A stretch of DNA of 33,083 nt, taken from positions 1 to 33,083 of the forward strand of contig CADCIK010000017.1 of assembly GCA_902801415.1 (NCBI GenBank). Direction: 5' to 3'. The DNA is from an uncultured Lachnospiraceae bacterium. Its GTDB lineage: Bacteria; Bacillota; Clostridia; Lachnospirales; Lachnospiraceae. Positions 16,544 through 24,280 of the stretch are shown in pieces; the first letter of the stretch is position 1; each line of letters starts with the position of its first letter. The notes beneath the pieces were generated by a model. The model worked only from the letters and a program-made list of their open reading frames with translations, did not search any database and was not told the origin of the DNA. A program made the translations under genes and the position numbers.

Positions 16544-16993
16544 TCAGAAAATGCTGCCCAGATTTATCGCTTTCGGATATACTTTCTTCATTTCCTCCCA
16601 CTCGACAATGAACCGGTCTGTCACCGGATACACGATCTTGCCTGTCATTGTAGGCTTGTCAATGCGGTCGAAAACCTCAATATAAATCGTCTTGGCACCC
16701 ATCATCTTTCCCAGATAGAAAAAAGGAACCGCAACAGCTGCGCCAGCCGAGATGATCAGATCCGGCTTTTCTTTCTTGAGAATCCTGAGCGCTGTCTTTG
16801 TATTGAAAAGCAGTGCCTTTGCACTTCGATTCGAAGGAAAATAGCATGGATACACTTTTTCGCCTTCTAAAAGACTTCTGGCGTCCTCCTTATCGAAGGT
16901 AACCCAGAAACGCTCTTTGTCCTGCCAAAAAGGCTTCAGCATATATAGATGGGTCAGGTGTCCGCCAGAGGACCCTACAAAGCAAATCTTCAT
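16544..16993 (-). CDS. pssD: PssD/Alg14-like glycosyltransferase membrane subunit
   Basis: A 149-residue Alg14-type protein: KICFVGSSGGHLTHLYMLKP at the N-terminus (glycine-rich loop), LIISAGAAVAVPFFYLGKMMGAKTIY in the middle, and EVFDRIDKPTMTGKIVYPV followed by FIVEWEEMKKVYPKA at the end. It anchors and activates PssE. It is the first gene of the polysaccharide operon, with the promoter and a hairpin leader directly upstream. The ribosome binding site (AAGGA) is 12 nt from the ATG, longer than usual. Confidence 0.94.
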   Translation of the reverse strand: MKICFVGSSGGHLTHLYMLKPFWQDKERFWVTFDKEDARSLLEGEKVYPCYFPSNRSAKALLFNTKTALRILKKEKPDLIISAGAAVAVPFFYLGKMMGAKTIYIEVFDRIDKPTMTGKIVYPVTDRFIVEWEEMKKVYPKAINLGSIF

Positions 16994-17027
16994 AAATCGC
17001 GTCTATCCTTCCGGAGATACTAATCGC

Positions 17028-17090
17028 GTCTGAGGGCAATCCTCAGACACATTATATTATATTATACTCCTTATATGTCTTTTCCCGCAA
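17028..17090 (-). promoter_or_regulatory. Promoter and hairpin leader of the polysaccharide operon
   Basis: On the minus strand TTGCGG (17085-17090), an 18-nt spacer and TATAAT (17061-17066), followed by overlapping TATAAT repeats. A perfect 8-bp hairpin (GTCTGAGG/CCTCAGAC with a 5-nt loop, 17028-17048) would begin within a few nucleotides of the transcription start, a position where stems commonly protect mRNA 5' ends. There is no T-run, so it is not an attenuator terminator by itself. Confidence 0.6.
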
Positions 17091-17263
17091 CCATACATTA
17101 AAAACACAGAATATTTAAAAGCGCATTACCGCTCTTATACAGCTTACAGTTTATAGGATTTTAAGCAAATAAGCAAACCTTAATTATGAATCTCGTCCAA
17201 CTCATGCAAGTTTTGTCATCTTTTTGTTCCAAAATCAGTCATATGCCTCCGGCTTATCGCACC

Positions 17264-17293
17264 AAAAAGCTGCTGCCGTGCAGGCAGCAGCTT
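17264..17293 (-). terminator. Terminator of rfbA
   Basis: An 11-bp perfect stem (AAGCTGCTGCC and its complement, 17267-17277 with 17283-17293) and a 5-nt loop, ending in a run of T on the minus strand, 46 nt after the rfbA stop. Confidence 0.85.
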
Positions 17294-17339
17294 GATTCCG
17301 GGCATATGAATTCCCCGTATACCCCGATCCGCAGACACT

Positions 17340-18236
17340 TTACCGCAGTTCGTCGATATATTTGCCGTCCAGGACGTCCTTGAGATACTGTCCGTACTGG
17401 TTCTTCTTCATGATCTCATATGTCTGCAGGACTTCATCTCTGGTGATCCACTTGTTCAGGTAAGCGATCTCCTCAAGGCAGCCGATCTTGCGGTGCTGAT
17501 GCTGCTCCATTGTCTTGACAAAATTGGTCGCATCCACAAGGCTCTCATGGGTTCCTGTATCGAGCCATGTAAAGCCCTGACCGAGCAGTTCCACATGCAG
17601 TCTCCCCTCTTCCAGGTAGATCCTGTTCAGATCTGTGATCTCGTATTCGCCGCGCGCCGAAGGCTTCAATGCTTTGGCATATTCCACGACCTTTTCGTCG
17701 TAAAAGTACAGGCCGGTCACGCAGTAATTGCTCTTGGGATGGGCGGGTTTCTCCTCGATACTTACAGCTTTCCCATGCTGATCAAATTCCACGATACCGA
17801 ACCGCTCCGGATCATCCACGTAGTAACCGAAGATCGTCGCGCCGTTTCCGTCCTGCGCGTTCTGCGCAGCAGCTCTCAGTCTCTTCTTGAGTCCGTGTCC
17901 GGCAAAAATATTGTCGCCGAGCACCATAGCCACGGAATCTCCGTCAATAAATTTCTCTCCGATCACAAATGCCTGGGCAAGTCCGTCCGGGCTGGGCTGT
18001 GCTTTATAGGAAAGATGAATGCCGAACTGGTGCCCGTTTCCTAAGAGAAGCTCAAAACGGGGAAGGTCCTGCGGCGTGGAGATGATCAGAATATCCCGGA
18101 TCCCTGCGTTCATCAAAACAGAGAGCGGATAATAGATCATCGGTTTGTCATAGATCGGTAGAAGCTGCTTGGATGTCACCATCGTGAGCGGATATAATCT
18201 TGTGCCGGAGCCGCCGGCGAGTACGATTCCTTTCAT
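17340..18236 (-). CDS. rfbA: Glucose-1-phosphate thymidylyltransferase
   Basis: A 298-residue enzyme making dTDP-glucose from dTTP and glucose 1-phosphate. It starts [18 protein letters not shown] (pyrophosphorylase signature), then [29 protein letters not shown]-type metal block ([13 protein letters not shown]), [10 protein letters not shown] and [13 protein letters not shown], all diagnostic of RfbA/RmlA, at normal length. GGAGG lies 7 nt before the ATG. It stands alone with its own promoter and terminator; rfbB, rfbC and rfbD are not in the window, so dTDP-rhamnose or another dTDP sugar would need genes elsewhere. Confidence 0.97.
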   Translation of the reverse strand: MKGIVLAGGSGTRLYPLTMVTSKQLLPIYDKPMIYYPLSVLMNAGIRDILIISTPQDLPRFELLLGNGHQFGIHLSYKAQPSPDGLAQAFVIGEKFIDGDSVAMVLGDNIFAGHGLKKRLRAAAQNAQDGNGATIFGYYVDDPERFGIVEFDQHGKAVSIEEKPAHPKSNYCVTGLYFYDEKVVEYAKALKPSARGEYEITDLNRIYLEEGRLHVELLGQGFTWLDTGTHESLVDATNFVKTMEQHQHRKIGCLEEIAYLNKWITRDEVLQTYEIMKKNQYGQYLKDVLDGKYIDELR

Positions 18237-18273
18237 ATCACCCTCCTGTCATGAATCTGGGTCCTTACTGATA

Positions 18274-18302
18274 ATTATAGAAAATCCTTAACCGTAAGGC
18301 AA
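18274..18302 (-). promoter_or_regulatory. Promoter of rfbA
   Basis: TTGCCT (18297-18302), 17-nt spacer, TATAAT (18274-18279) on the minus strand, about 38 nt before the start codon. Confidence 0.65.
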
Positions 18303-18352
18303 GCCGGAGCGGACTGATCGGGTGTGAAAGCACTCATTATATTACACGCTGT

Positions 18353-19984
18353 TCATCCGAATATCAGGTAGACCGCGAGGACCAATACCACATAGATCGC
18401 GCAGGGCAGAATGTTCATGGAGATGATCTTTCCCTCATTGCCGACCGCTTCCGTCGTAGAGGAAACGGCCACGACATTGTGGATGCAGATCATATTTCCG
18501 ATCGCGCCGCCTGCCATCTGCAGAGCGATCATGGAAGCTGCCGGGAATCCAAGGATCATAGCAGTCTGGAATTCCAGAGGTCCGAACATGACGCCGGATA
18601 CTGTACAGGATCCCGATACAAACGCGCCGAATACGCCGAGCGGAGGCACGATGAAGGGGAATGCCCTGCCAATGCTGGCTACGATCGTTGTACTGATCTG
18701 CGTGATCATTCCCTCAAGGCCGGAGTGGTTGAGACCGGAGCCGAGCATGATCTGCACCATCGCGATACCGCTGACCAATGCCATGGCGATCGTAAGTACC
18801 TGCTTTCCGGTTGCGCCAAAAACGTGCTCGACATCCTCTTTGCTCAGATTCCTGCGGTTCAGCAGCATAGTACCGATCGCCACGATGATAAAAGGCGTGA
18901 GACCCGGATTGTAGATCAGCGCGAAGTCGTAATTCAGTCCCTCTACGCCGAGAATGTTCTCCACATGGATCGCCATCGAATTGAGCCATGCGCGAAGTCC
19001 GAAGGCCGGAATTCTCGTCAGAAGGAGCGCTGCCGCGATGACCAGATAAGGAAGCCATGCTTTGAGAAGCTTCCTGCGGCTGACAGATCCGAAGATCTCC
19101 TTGGGCATGATCACTTCGTCGTGCTCGATATCATAGAAATACCACACATGCTTGGGCACGAAGATCTTCTTGCGGGCTGCCATCACGGTCACTACCATTC
19201 CGATGCAGGCGCTGATGATGGACGCGAACTCAGGACCAAGGTATGTGCCCAGGAAATAATAAGGGATCACAAAGCTGCAGGATGCAAGCAGGCAGAAGGG
19301 GATCATTTCAACGACACTCTTCACTCTTCTGCCGGTGGAATAAAACATGACCAGCGTCACGACCAGAAGGATCGGAACGATGAAACCTGCAAGTCCCAGG
19401 TAAAGAACCGTCTTATGTGTAACTTCCGCGGTAAACTGGTCCAGCGGGATTCCGAGCTGATCCGCGACTGCGCTGGAGAGGTTGGTCATATTGGTCAGGG
19501 TCGGAGTACCTACTGCCGCGAAAGGAACCGGCGTACTGTTGGAGATCAGTGCCACAGAGCAAGCCGCAACGGGCGGGAATCCAAGTCCTACAAGCAGGGG
19601 CGCCGCGAGTGCCGCCGGTGTGCCGTATCCCGCAGCGCCTTCGATGAAAGCGCCGAACATATAAGCGATGATGATCGCCTGAATACGCGGATCAGGCGTG
19701 ATCTTTCTGAAGCCCTCATTGATGACCTGCATGATGCCGGTCTGCTTAAGAGTATTCAGAAGAAGGATCGCTCCGCTGATGATCAGCAGAAGATCCAGCG
19801 ATTTGAGCGCGCCGTAGATAAAGTATGCAAACACTGTGTGAAGGTCCATTTTCCACACGGTCAGAACAAGCAGAACCGTGATGCAAAGGGAGATGATCAG
19901 CGATTTGCCCGAGGAGAACTTAAATCCTACCATCAGGACAAGCGCTGTCAGAAACGGAATTGCTGCAAGTAACGCGTAAAGCAT
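18353..19984 (-). CDS. lldP: L-lactate permease (LldP/LctP family)
   Basis: A 543-residue membrane protein with about 12-13 helices. Family signatures are [20 protein letters not shown] (about residues 112-131), [14 protein letters not shown] (about 149-162), and near the C-terminus [20 protein letters not shown] followed by a [18 protein letters not shown] block. Members import lactate (or glycolate) with protons. GGAGG is 9 nt before the ATG. It has its own promoter with palindromic sites nearby and no lactate dehydrogenase gene beside it. No clear terminator follows, so read-through into rfbA is possible. Confidence 0.95.
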   Translation of the reverse strand: MLYALLAAIPFLTALVLMVGFKFSSGKSLIISLCITVLLVLTVWKMDLHTVFAYFIYGALKSLDLLLIISGAILLLNTLKQTGIMQVINEGFRKITPDPRIQAIIIAYMFGAFIEGAAGYGTPAALAAPLLVGLGFPPVAACSVALISNSTPVPFAAVGTPTLTNMTNLSSAVADQLGIPLDQFTAEVTHKTVLYLGLAGFIVPILLVVTLVMFYSTGRRVKSVVEMIPFCLLASCSFVIPYYFLGTYLGPEFASIISACIGMVVTVMAARKKIFVPKHVWYFYDIEHDEVIMPKEIFGSVSRRKLLKAWLPYLVIAAALLLTRIPAFGLRAWLNSMAIHVENILGVEGLNYDFALIYNPGLTPFIIVAIGTMLLNRRNLSKEDVEHVFGATGKQVLTIAMALVSGIAMVQIMLGSGLNHSGLEGMITQISTTIVASIGRAFPFIVPPLGVFGAFVSGSCTVSGVMFGPLEFQTAMILGFPAASMIALQMAGGAIGNMICIHNVVAVSSTTEAVGNEGKIISMNILPCAIYVVLVLAVYLIFG

Positions 19985-20030
19985 AGATTATATCCTCCAA
20001 TTTTACTGATTGCCGGCAGATCGATCATAT

Positions 20031-20043
20031 ACTGTTTACCAGT
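20031..20043. repeat. Short inverted repeat in the lldP leader
   Basis: ACTG and CAGT arms around a 5-nt centre, between the transcription start and the ribosome binding site of lldP. It may be a second regulator site; short enough to be chance. Confidence 0.3.
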
Positions 20044-20054
20044 TAATGATTAAT

Positions 20055-20096
20055 CCACACATGTGGTATTATGTTCCATCTGAAATGCGAACTCAA
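20055..20096 (-). promoter_or_regulatory. Promoter of lldP with palindrome at the transcription start
   Basis: Minus strand TTGAGT (20091-20096), 17-nt spacer, CATAAT (20068-20073). Directly downstream, covering the expected start point, is the inverted repeat CCACA-TG-TGTGG (20055-20066). A repressor bound there would block initiation. Confidence 0.5.
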
Positions 20097-20195
20097 TTGC
20101 CAGTTTCACTGCCATTGGGGATAATTCCACAGATCATATCGATTTGGGGAGCTTTTCTTAAGTCGGACGTGCTCTTTTTTGTCTTTGCAGCGCGC

Positions 20196-20225
20196 AAAAA
20201 GACCGCCGCACTGTCTGTGCGGCGG
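20196..20225 (-). terminator. Terminator of the GH3 gene
   Basis: A 9-bp perfect GC-rich stem (CCGCCGCAC and complement, 20203-20211 with 20217-20225) and 5-nt loop, followed on the minus strand by TCTTTTTG. Confidence 0.85.
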
Positions 20226-20297
20226 CCTTTGGTCTTATGCAGGATCGCCCTGCTCGCGTATCATTGCGAAAAGGATACGTTGATCATCCATATAGGA

Positions 20298-23222
20298 TCA
20301 GTCCATGGTACCTGCCATTCTCTTCTTATAGTTGCTGAAGAACTTGGCAAGGAGAGCCAGGCAGATCAGAGCGACAACTGCGTCCGCAGCATACAGCATG
20401 ACTTTCCACTTCGCCATACCTTCATTGAGGTTTGCGGGATCATACTGACGGCTGTTGGCAACAACGTAGAGGATGTTCTTAGCTGCATCACGCATTGCCT
20501 TCTGCGCGCCGTTGGTATTGCGGAATTGCACATCATTGGTCGCTGTAGGATAGTTGACCAGCATCAGGTCTGTGCCGTTGCGGATCGCCTGATCAGAGCT
20601 CATATAGCCGTATACGCCGAAGTAGTCGGTCTCAACAAAGCCTCTGAAGCCCCACTCATCGCGAAGTACCGTCTTGCACAGGGATGCGCTGCCGCCTGCC
20701 CAGCGGTTGCCGATGTAGTTGAAGGAGGACATAACTGCGAGGCAGTCAGCGTCCTTGACGCACTTCTCGAAAGGCTTGAGATAGATCTCGCGGATCGCCT
20801 GCTCATTGGACCATGTGCAGACCATGTCGCAGCGGTTGCCTTCCTGATCGTTCAGAGCGAAGTGTTTCATGTACGCATATACACCGTTGTCCTGGGAACC
20901 TTTGACCGCGTTTGCGGCAATGTAGCCGGACAGAACCGGATCTTCAGAGTAATACTCGAAGTTGCGGCCTGCGAAAGCTGTTCTGTGATTGTTCATAGCC
21001 GGAGCGTACCAGCCGGATACATCCATTTCATTAGCCATCTTGCCGATGCTGTCACCGAACTTATAGGCAAGATCCTTGTTCCAGGTAGCTGCGATCACAA
21101 CGCCGACAGGGAAACCGATGGAGCCGACGCCGGTAAAGTTGTTGTTGATGGAAGCAGGTCCGTCGCAGTCATTGGTGCGGACTTTGCCGATGCTGTCGAC
21201 AGAGTTGGTCTGATATCCGCCGAGGGAGATCACAGCGTTCATGTCGTCCAGAGTCATCTCATCCATGAGCTGGTCCCACTTGGGATCATCTTTGTCAAGG
21301 CCGCGCATGTCAACCAGCTTGAGACCGTTGGAAGCGCCTGTCGTAATAGCTTCCGCATTGGGATCCTCATCCGCTGCAGTTGCCTCTGCTGTCAGGTAAT
21401 TGCTGATGTTGTAGAAGGATGCCTTCGCTTCGTCAGACATTTCATAGCTTGCGGGAGCCGCTGCGGCTGCTGCGTAGTTTGCGAAATGATCCGCACGGGA
21501 CAGATACTCGACATCGCCTGCCGCGTAATCAAACTGGTTGGTAGCTGTGATCTGATCACTTCCGCGCTTGTTGTCGCCGTTGTAGGTCTCTGTCGCAGCT
21601 ACAGTGAAGGTCTTGGACTCGATCTTGTTGTGGGAATCCGTGTTGATCGAGATCTCATAGTCGCCCGCTTCAAGGACATATCCCTTGGCATCCTTGTAGT
21701 CATAGGACATCAGCTCTTCCTTGCTGATCACAATGTTCACAGTCTCGGAAGCGCCGGGCTCAAGCATGCCGGTCTTCTCGAACTGAACGAGGTTAGCGGA
21801 GGCCTTCTCAATGCCGCCGTTGGTGTAAGGCGGGTTGGAATATACTTCCACGACATCCTTACCCGCAACGCTGCCGGTATTGGTTACTTCTACTGTAAAG
21901 GAGATGTTATCGCCGTTGTCGGTGATATCACTCATCTTCTGTGTGAAGGTCGTATAGGACAGGCCGTATCCGAATGGATACTGTACAAAGCTGTCGTAAT
22001 CGAGGAAACCTTCAGCCGCTGCTGTCTCATAGAAACGATAGCCGACATAGATGCCTTCCACATAGTTTACGAAAGAAGGAACTGCAGTAGCTTCCTGGCC
22101 TGTGAAGCCGACAGAAGTGTACTCAAACTCCTTCATGTTGGTGTAGTTGAAGTCACCGAAGTTGCTCCACCAGGGAGTCTCTTTGAGGTTGTAGACAAGT
22201 GTATCAACTGTCTTAGCGGAAGGATTGACCTTGCCTGCCACGATCTCGCCGAGTGCTGTCATACCGATGTGTCCGCCGGGTGCTGCCCAGATGAGGCCCT
22301 TGATCTGCGGATAGTCTCTGACAAAGCCAAACTCAAATGCGTTGGAGCCGTTGTAAACTACGATAACATTCTCGAAGCTGCCGCAGACAAGCTCAACCAG
22401 CTCTCTCTCGCGGTTGTCAAGCTGCAGATAGTGGTCGCCTTCATTCCAGTCATTGCCCTCGTTGAGGGTATCGTCATAGGTTGCTGCTCTGTAGGTTGTG
22501 CCGTCCTGATAGGTGCCGTCGATGATGGACTGTACGTCCGTGGGAAGATCCGCACCTTCTCCGCCGGGACGGGAGATCACGATCATAGCGGTGTCGGAGA
22601 ATGCCTTCGCGTTCGCCATCATGTCATCCGTATAAGCGCTGACATTGGGCTCGGGAAGTGTCCAGTCCTGTGCCCACATTCCGCATACAGGGCGGTCTGC
22701 CTTGTAAGTGATGTAGAAATTACTCAGTTCGGAGTTGGTCTCAATGCCTGCGTCGTTCAGACTCTGCAGAAGATCGACCGACTCATAAGCCTCGTTCAGA
22801 GCACCGGATCCTCCGCCGCCCAGCATAGGATTGGTGGAAGCCCAGCCGAATACGTTGAGCTTGGAACCCTCAGCCATGGGAAGCACGCCTTCGTTCTCGA
22901 GAAGCATTGTGCCTTCCTCATCGAGCGCGATCGCGAGTTCTGAGGCTTCTCTGGATGTTTCATCATCGATCGTGCCGCTGCCGCTGACAAGATCGAGCAT
23001 CGTGCTCATAGGACCTGTACAGATCAGGTTCACGCAGATGCAGATACCTGCGATCGCCGCTATGAACGCGGATCCTCTGATGAGTCTTTTCGCCGGCTTA
23101 GCCACTTTGCTGACAGCGATCTGGATCACGATTGCTGCGGCAAGAATGACGCCTATGGCGATCAAGTAAGTCTTGATCGAAGTGATGACGTTCATAACGT
23201 CGCTCATGTTAATGGATAGCAT
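20298..23222 (-). CDS. Membrane-anchored, domain-inverted GH3 beta-glucosidase
   Basis: A 974-residue glycoside hydrolase family 3 protein in the unusual order: GH3 C-terminal domain (from about residue 80), FN3-like domain (about 440-550), then the catalytic TIM-barrel domain (about 640-900). Catalytic-domain blocks include KVRTNDCDGPASINNNF, YMKHFALNDQEGNRCD and GFRGFVETDYFGVYG, where Asp866 is the expected nucleophile. The inverted order is known from Ruminococcus albus and Butyrivibrio beta-glucosidases. Two hydrophobic helices (about 17-36 and 48-65) precede the enzyme and one (about 943-962) follows it, so it is held in the membrane; no cleavable signal peptide is obvious. GGAGG is 6-8 nt before the ATG. 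It likely releases glucose from oligosaccharides at the cell surface; a LacX-like epimerase gene precedes it. Confidence 0.93.
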   Translation of the reverse strand: MLSINMSDVMNVITSIKTYLIAIGVILAAAIVIQIAVSKVAKPAKRLIRGSAFIAAIAGICICVNLICTGPMSTMLDLVSGSGTIDDETSREASELAIALDEEGTMLLENEGVLPMAEGSKLNVFGWASTNPMLGGGGSGALNEAYESVDLLQSLNDAGIETNSELSNFYITYKADRPVCGMWAQDWTLPEPNVSAYTDDMMANAKAFSDTAMIVISRPGGEGADLPTDVQSIIDGTYQDGTTYRAATYDDTLNEGNDWNEGDHYLQLDNRERELVELVCGSFENVIVVYNGSNAFEFGFVRDYPQIKGLIWAAPGGHIGMTALGEIVAGKVNPSAKTVDTLVYNLKETPWWSNFGDFNYTNMKEFEYTSVGFTGQEATAVPSFVNYVEGIYVGYRFYETAAAEGFLDYDSFVQYPFGYGLSYTTFTQKMSDITDNGDNISFTVEVTNTGSVAGKDVVEVYSNPPYTNGGIEKASANLVQFEKTGMLEPGASETVNIVISKEELMSYDYKDAKGYVLEAGDYEISINTDSHNKIESKTFTVAATETYNGDNKRGSDQITATNQFDYAAGDVEYLSRADHFANYAAAAAAPASYEMSDEAKASFYNISNYLTAEATAADEDPNAEAITTGASNGLKLVDMRGLDKDDPKWDQLMDEMTLDDMNAVISLGGYQTNSVDSIGKVRTNDCDGPASINNNFTGVGSIGFPVGVVIAATWNKDLAYKFGDSIGKMANEMDVSGWYAPAMNNHRTAFAGRNFEYYSEDPVLSGYIAANAVKGSQDNGVYAYMKHFALNDQEGNRCDMVCTWSNEQAIREIYLKPFEKCVKDADCLAVMSSFNYIGNRWAGGSASLCKTVLRDEWGFRGFVETDYFGVYGYMSSDQAIRNGTDLMLVNYPTATNDVQFRNTNGAQKAMRDAAKNILYVVANSRQYDPANLNEGMAKWKVMLYAADAVVALICLALLAKFFSNYKKRMAGTMD

Positions 23223-23261
23223 ACTTTTCCCTCCCTTAAAGATAAGTATAGTTACGATAAA

Positions 23262-23270
23262 ATTATAGCA
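23262..23270 (-). promoter_or_regulatory. Extended -10 promoter element of the GH3 gene
   Basis: TGC followed by TATAAT on the minus strand, about 40 nt before the start codon. No good -35 box is seen, which fits an extended -10 promoter. Confidence 0.45.
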
Positions 23271-23330
23271 AAACTGTCCATTATCATACGTTTATGTCAC
23301 AAACTGTTATGCAAACGGCATAAATCGAAA

Positions 23331-24215
23331 TCAGTCCACAGCAATACTGTATACGGCTTTAAAGAACTCTCCGGGCATCGCGCACTGCTCTTCAAACTTC
23401 TCCGGAAGTTCTCCCGTAAATCCCATGTTATCGACTCTTCCGATCCAGGGTTCCAGGCAGATGTAAGGTGCGTCTGTCTTCGGCTTGGACCACACGCCGA
23501 CAGACGGGAATCCCTTGCATTCGATCGTCACATAGGGAGTCTTGTCGGGATAGTGGATCGCCACTTTTTCCACCTGACCGCCGTCGAAAATGAAGGCGTC
23601 ATTGTCGAACAGGTCCATGGTGACGGGCATAAATCCATCGTCCAGTTCCAGAGTATGGGGATGCTCCGCGTCCGCAGCTTCCGCAACAGGATCCAGATAT
23701 ACATATTGCAGTGTGTCCTTGCCCTCAAATACTACGTAATAATCATCCTTCTTCGTACCTTCAAGGACCGGCACATTGAAGGCGGGATGCGCGCCGATCG
23801 AGAAGTACAGCGGCTCATCCTTGGAGGGATTCGTGACTTTCCACTCGACATACACCTTATTGCCCTCGATGCGGTGCGTGATCTCCAGTTCAAATTCGAA
23901 GGGATATTTCTTCAAGGTCTCCTCGTCAGAACGAAGGACATAGGTGATAGAGTCGTCTGTCACACCCACAAGCGTAAAGTCCATATCTCTGGCAAAACCA
24001 TGCTGTCCCATCGGATAGCTCACCCCTTTGTAGCGGTACTGGCCGCCGCATACCTTTCCGACAAAAGGAAAGAGTACAGGCGCATGACGGTTCCAGTATT
24101 TGGGGTCTGCCTGCCACACCACTTCATGTCCGCGCTTCTTGTCATAGATCCCGCACAGCTCGGCGCCATGTGCCGCGACCGCGATGCGGATCCTGTCATT
24201 TTCCAGATAATGCAT
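23331..24215 (-). CDS. Aldose 1-epimerase family protein (LacX-like)
   Basis: A 294-residue beta-sandwich protein of the galactose mutarotase superfamily. LacX-type features: APVLFPFVGKVCGGQYRYKG, MGQHGFARDMDF (first histidine), SIGAHPAFNVPV (second histidine) and ICLEPWIGR near the C-terminus (glutamate). It interconverts sugar anomers or acts on phosphorylated or amino sugars; LacX substrates are not well defined. It lies 108 nt before the GH3 glucosidase on the same strand, which fits handling of the beta-glucose that enzyme releases. The long G-rich ribosome binding site (AAGGGGG) precedes the ATG by 8 nt. Confidence 0.92.
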   Translation of the reverse strand: MHYLENDRIRIAVAAHGAELCGIYDKKRGHEVVWQADPKYWNRHAPVLFPFVGKVCGGQYRYKGVSYPMGQHGFARDMDFTLVGVTDDSITYVLRSDEETLKKYPFEFELEITHRIEGNKVYVEWKVTNPSKDEPLYFSIGAHPAFNVPVLEGTKKDDYYVVFEGKDTLQYVYLDPVAEAADAEHPHTLELDDGFMPVTMDLFDNDAFIFDGGQVEKVAIHYPDKTPYVTIECKGFPSVGVWSKPKTDAPYICLEPWIGRVDNMGFTGELPEKFEEQCAMPGEFFKAVYSIAVD

Positions 24216-24259
24216 AATAACTGCCCCCTTTCAACAAAGTATTTTGCTGTACCGGTTCT

Positions 24260-24268
24260 ATTGTATCA
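24260..24268 (-). promoter_or_regulatory. Possible extended -10 promoter of the epimerase gene
   Basis: TGA followed by TACAAT on the minus strand, about 45 nt before the start codon, with no clear -35 box. Weak evidence. Confidence 0.35.
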
Positions 24269-24280
24269 CAGAATCCGCAC

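Larger units (their letters stand above)
16994..17339. other. 346-nt intergenic region: rfbA terminator and polysaccharide-operon promoter
   Basis: No coding sequence seen. From right to left it holds the rfbA terminator (17264-17293), an AT-rich stretch (about 17095-17215) without clear structure, the operon promoter (17061-17090), a 5' hairpin (17028-17048) and the pssD ribosome binding site. The leader carries the 9-mer GACGCGATT twice, once overlapping the foot of the hairpin and once just before the ATG. Confidence 0.7.
19985..20297. other. 313-nt intergenic region between the GH3 gene and lldP
   Basis: No gene is supported here. It contains the GH3 terminator (20196-20225), the lldP promoter (20068-20096), two short inverted repeats that could be operators (20055-20066 and 20031-20043) and the lldP ribosome binding site. 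Confidence 0.65.

Noticed and set aside
18479-19972. A 497-codon plus-strand frame opposite lldP
   Set aside because: Low-complexity charged translation rich in His, Asp and Arg, fully antisense to a well-supported permease.
20010-22943. A 977-codon open frame on the plus strand opposite the GH3 gene
   Set aside because: It lies almost exactly antisense to a clear GH3 enzyme, its translation has no recognisable domain, and there is no promoter or ribosome binding site at its start. Codon bias of the real gene keeps the opposite frame open.
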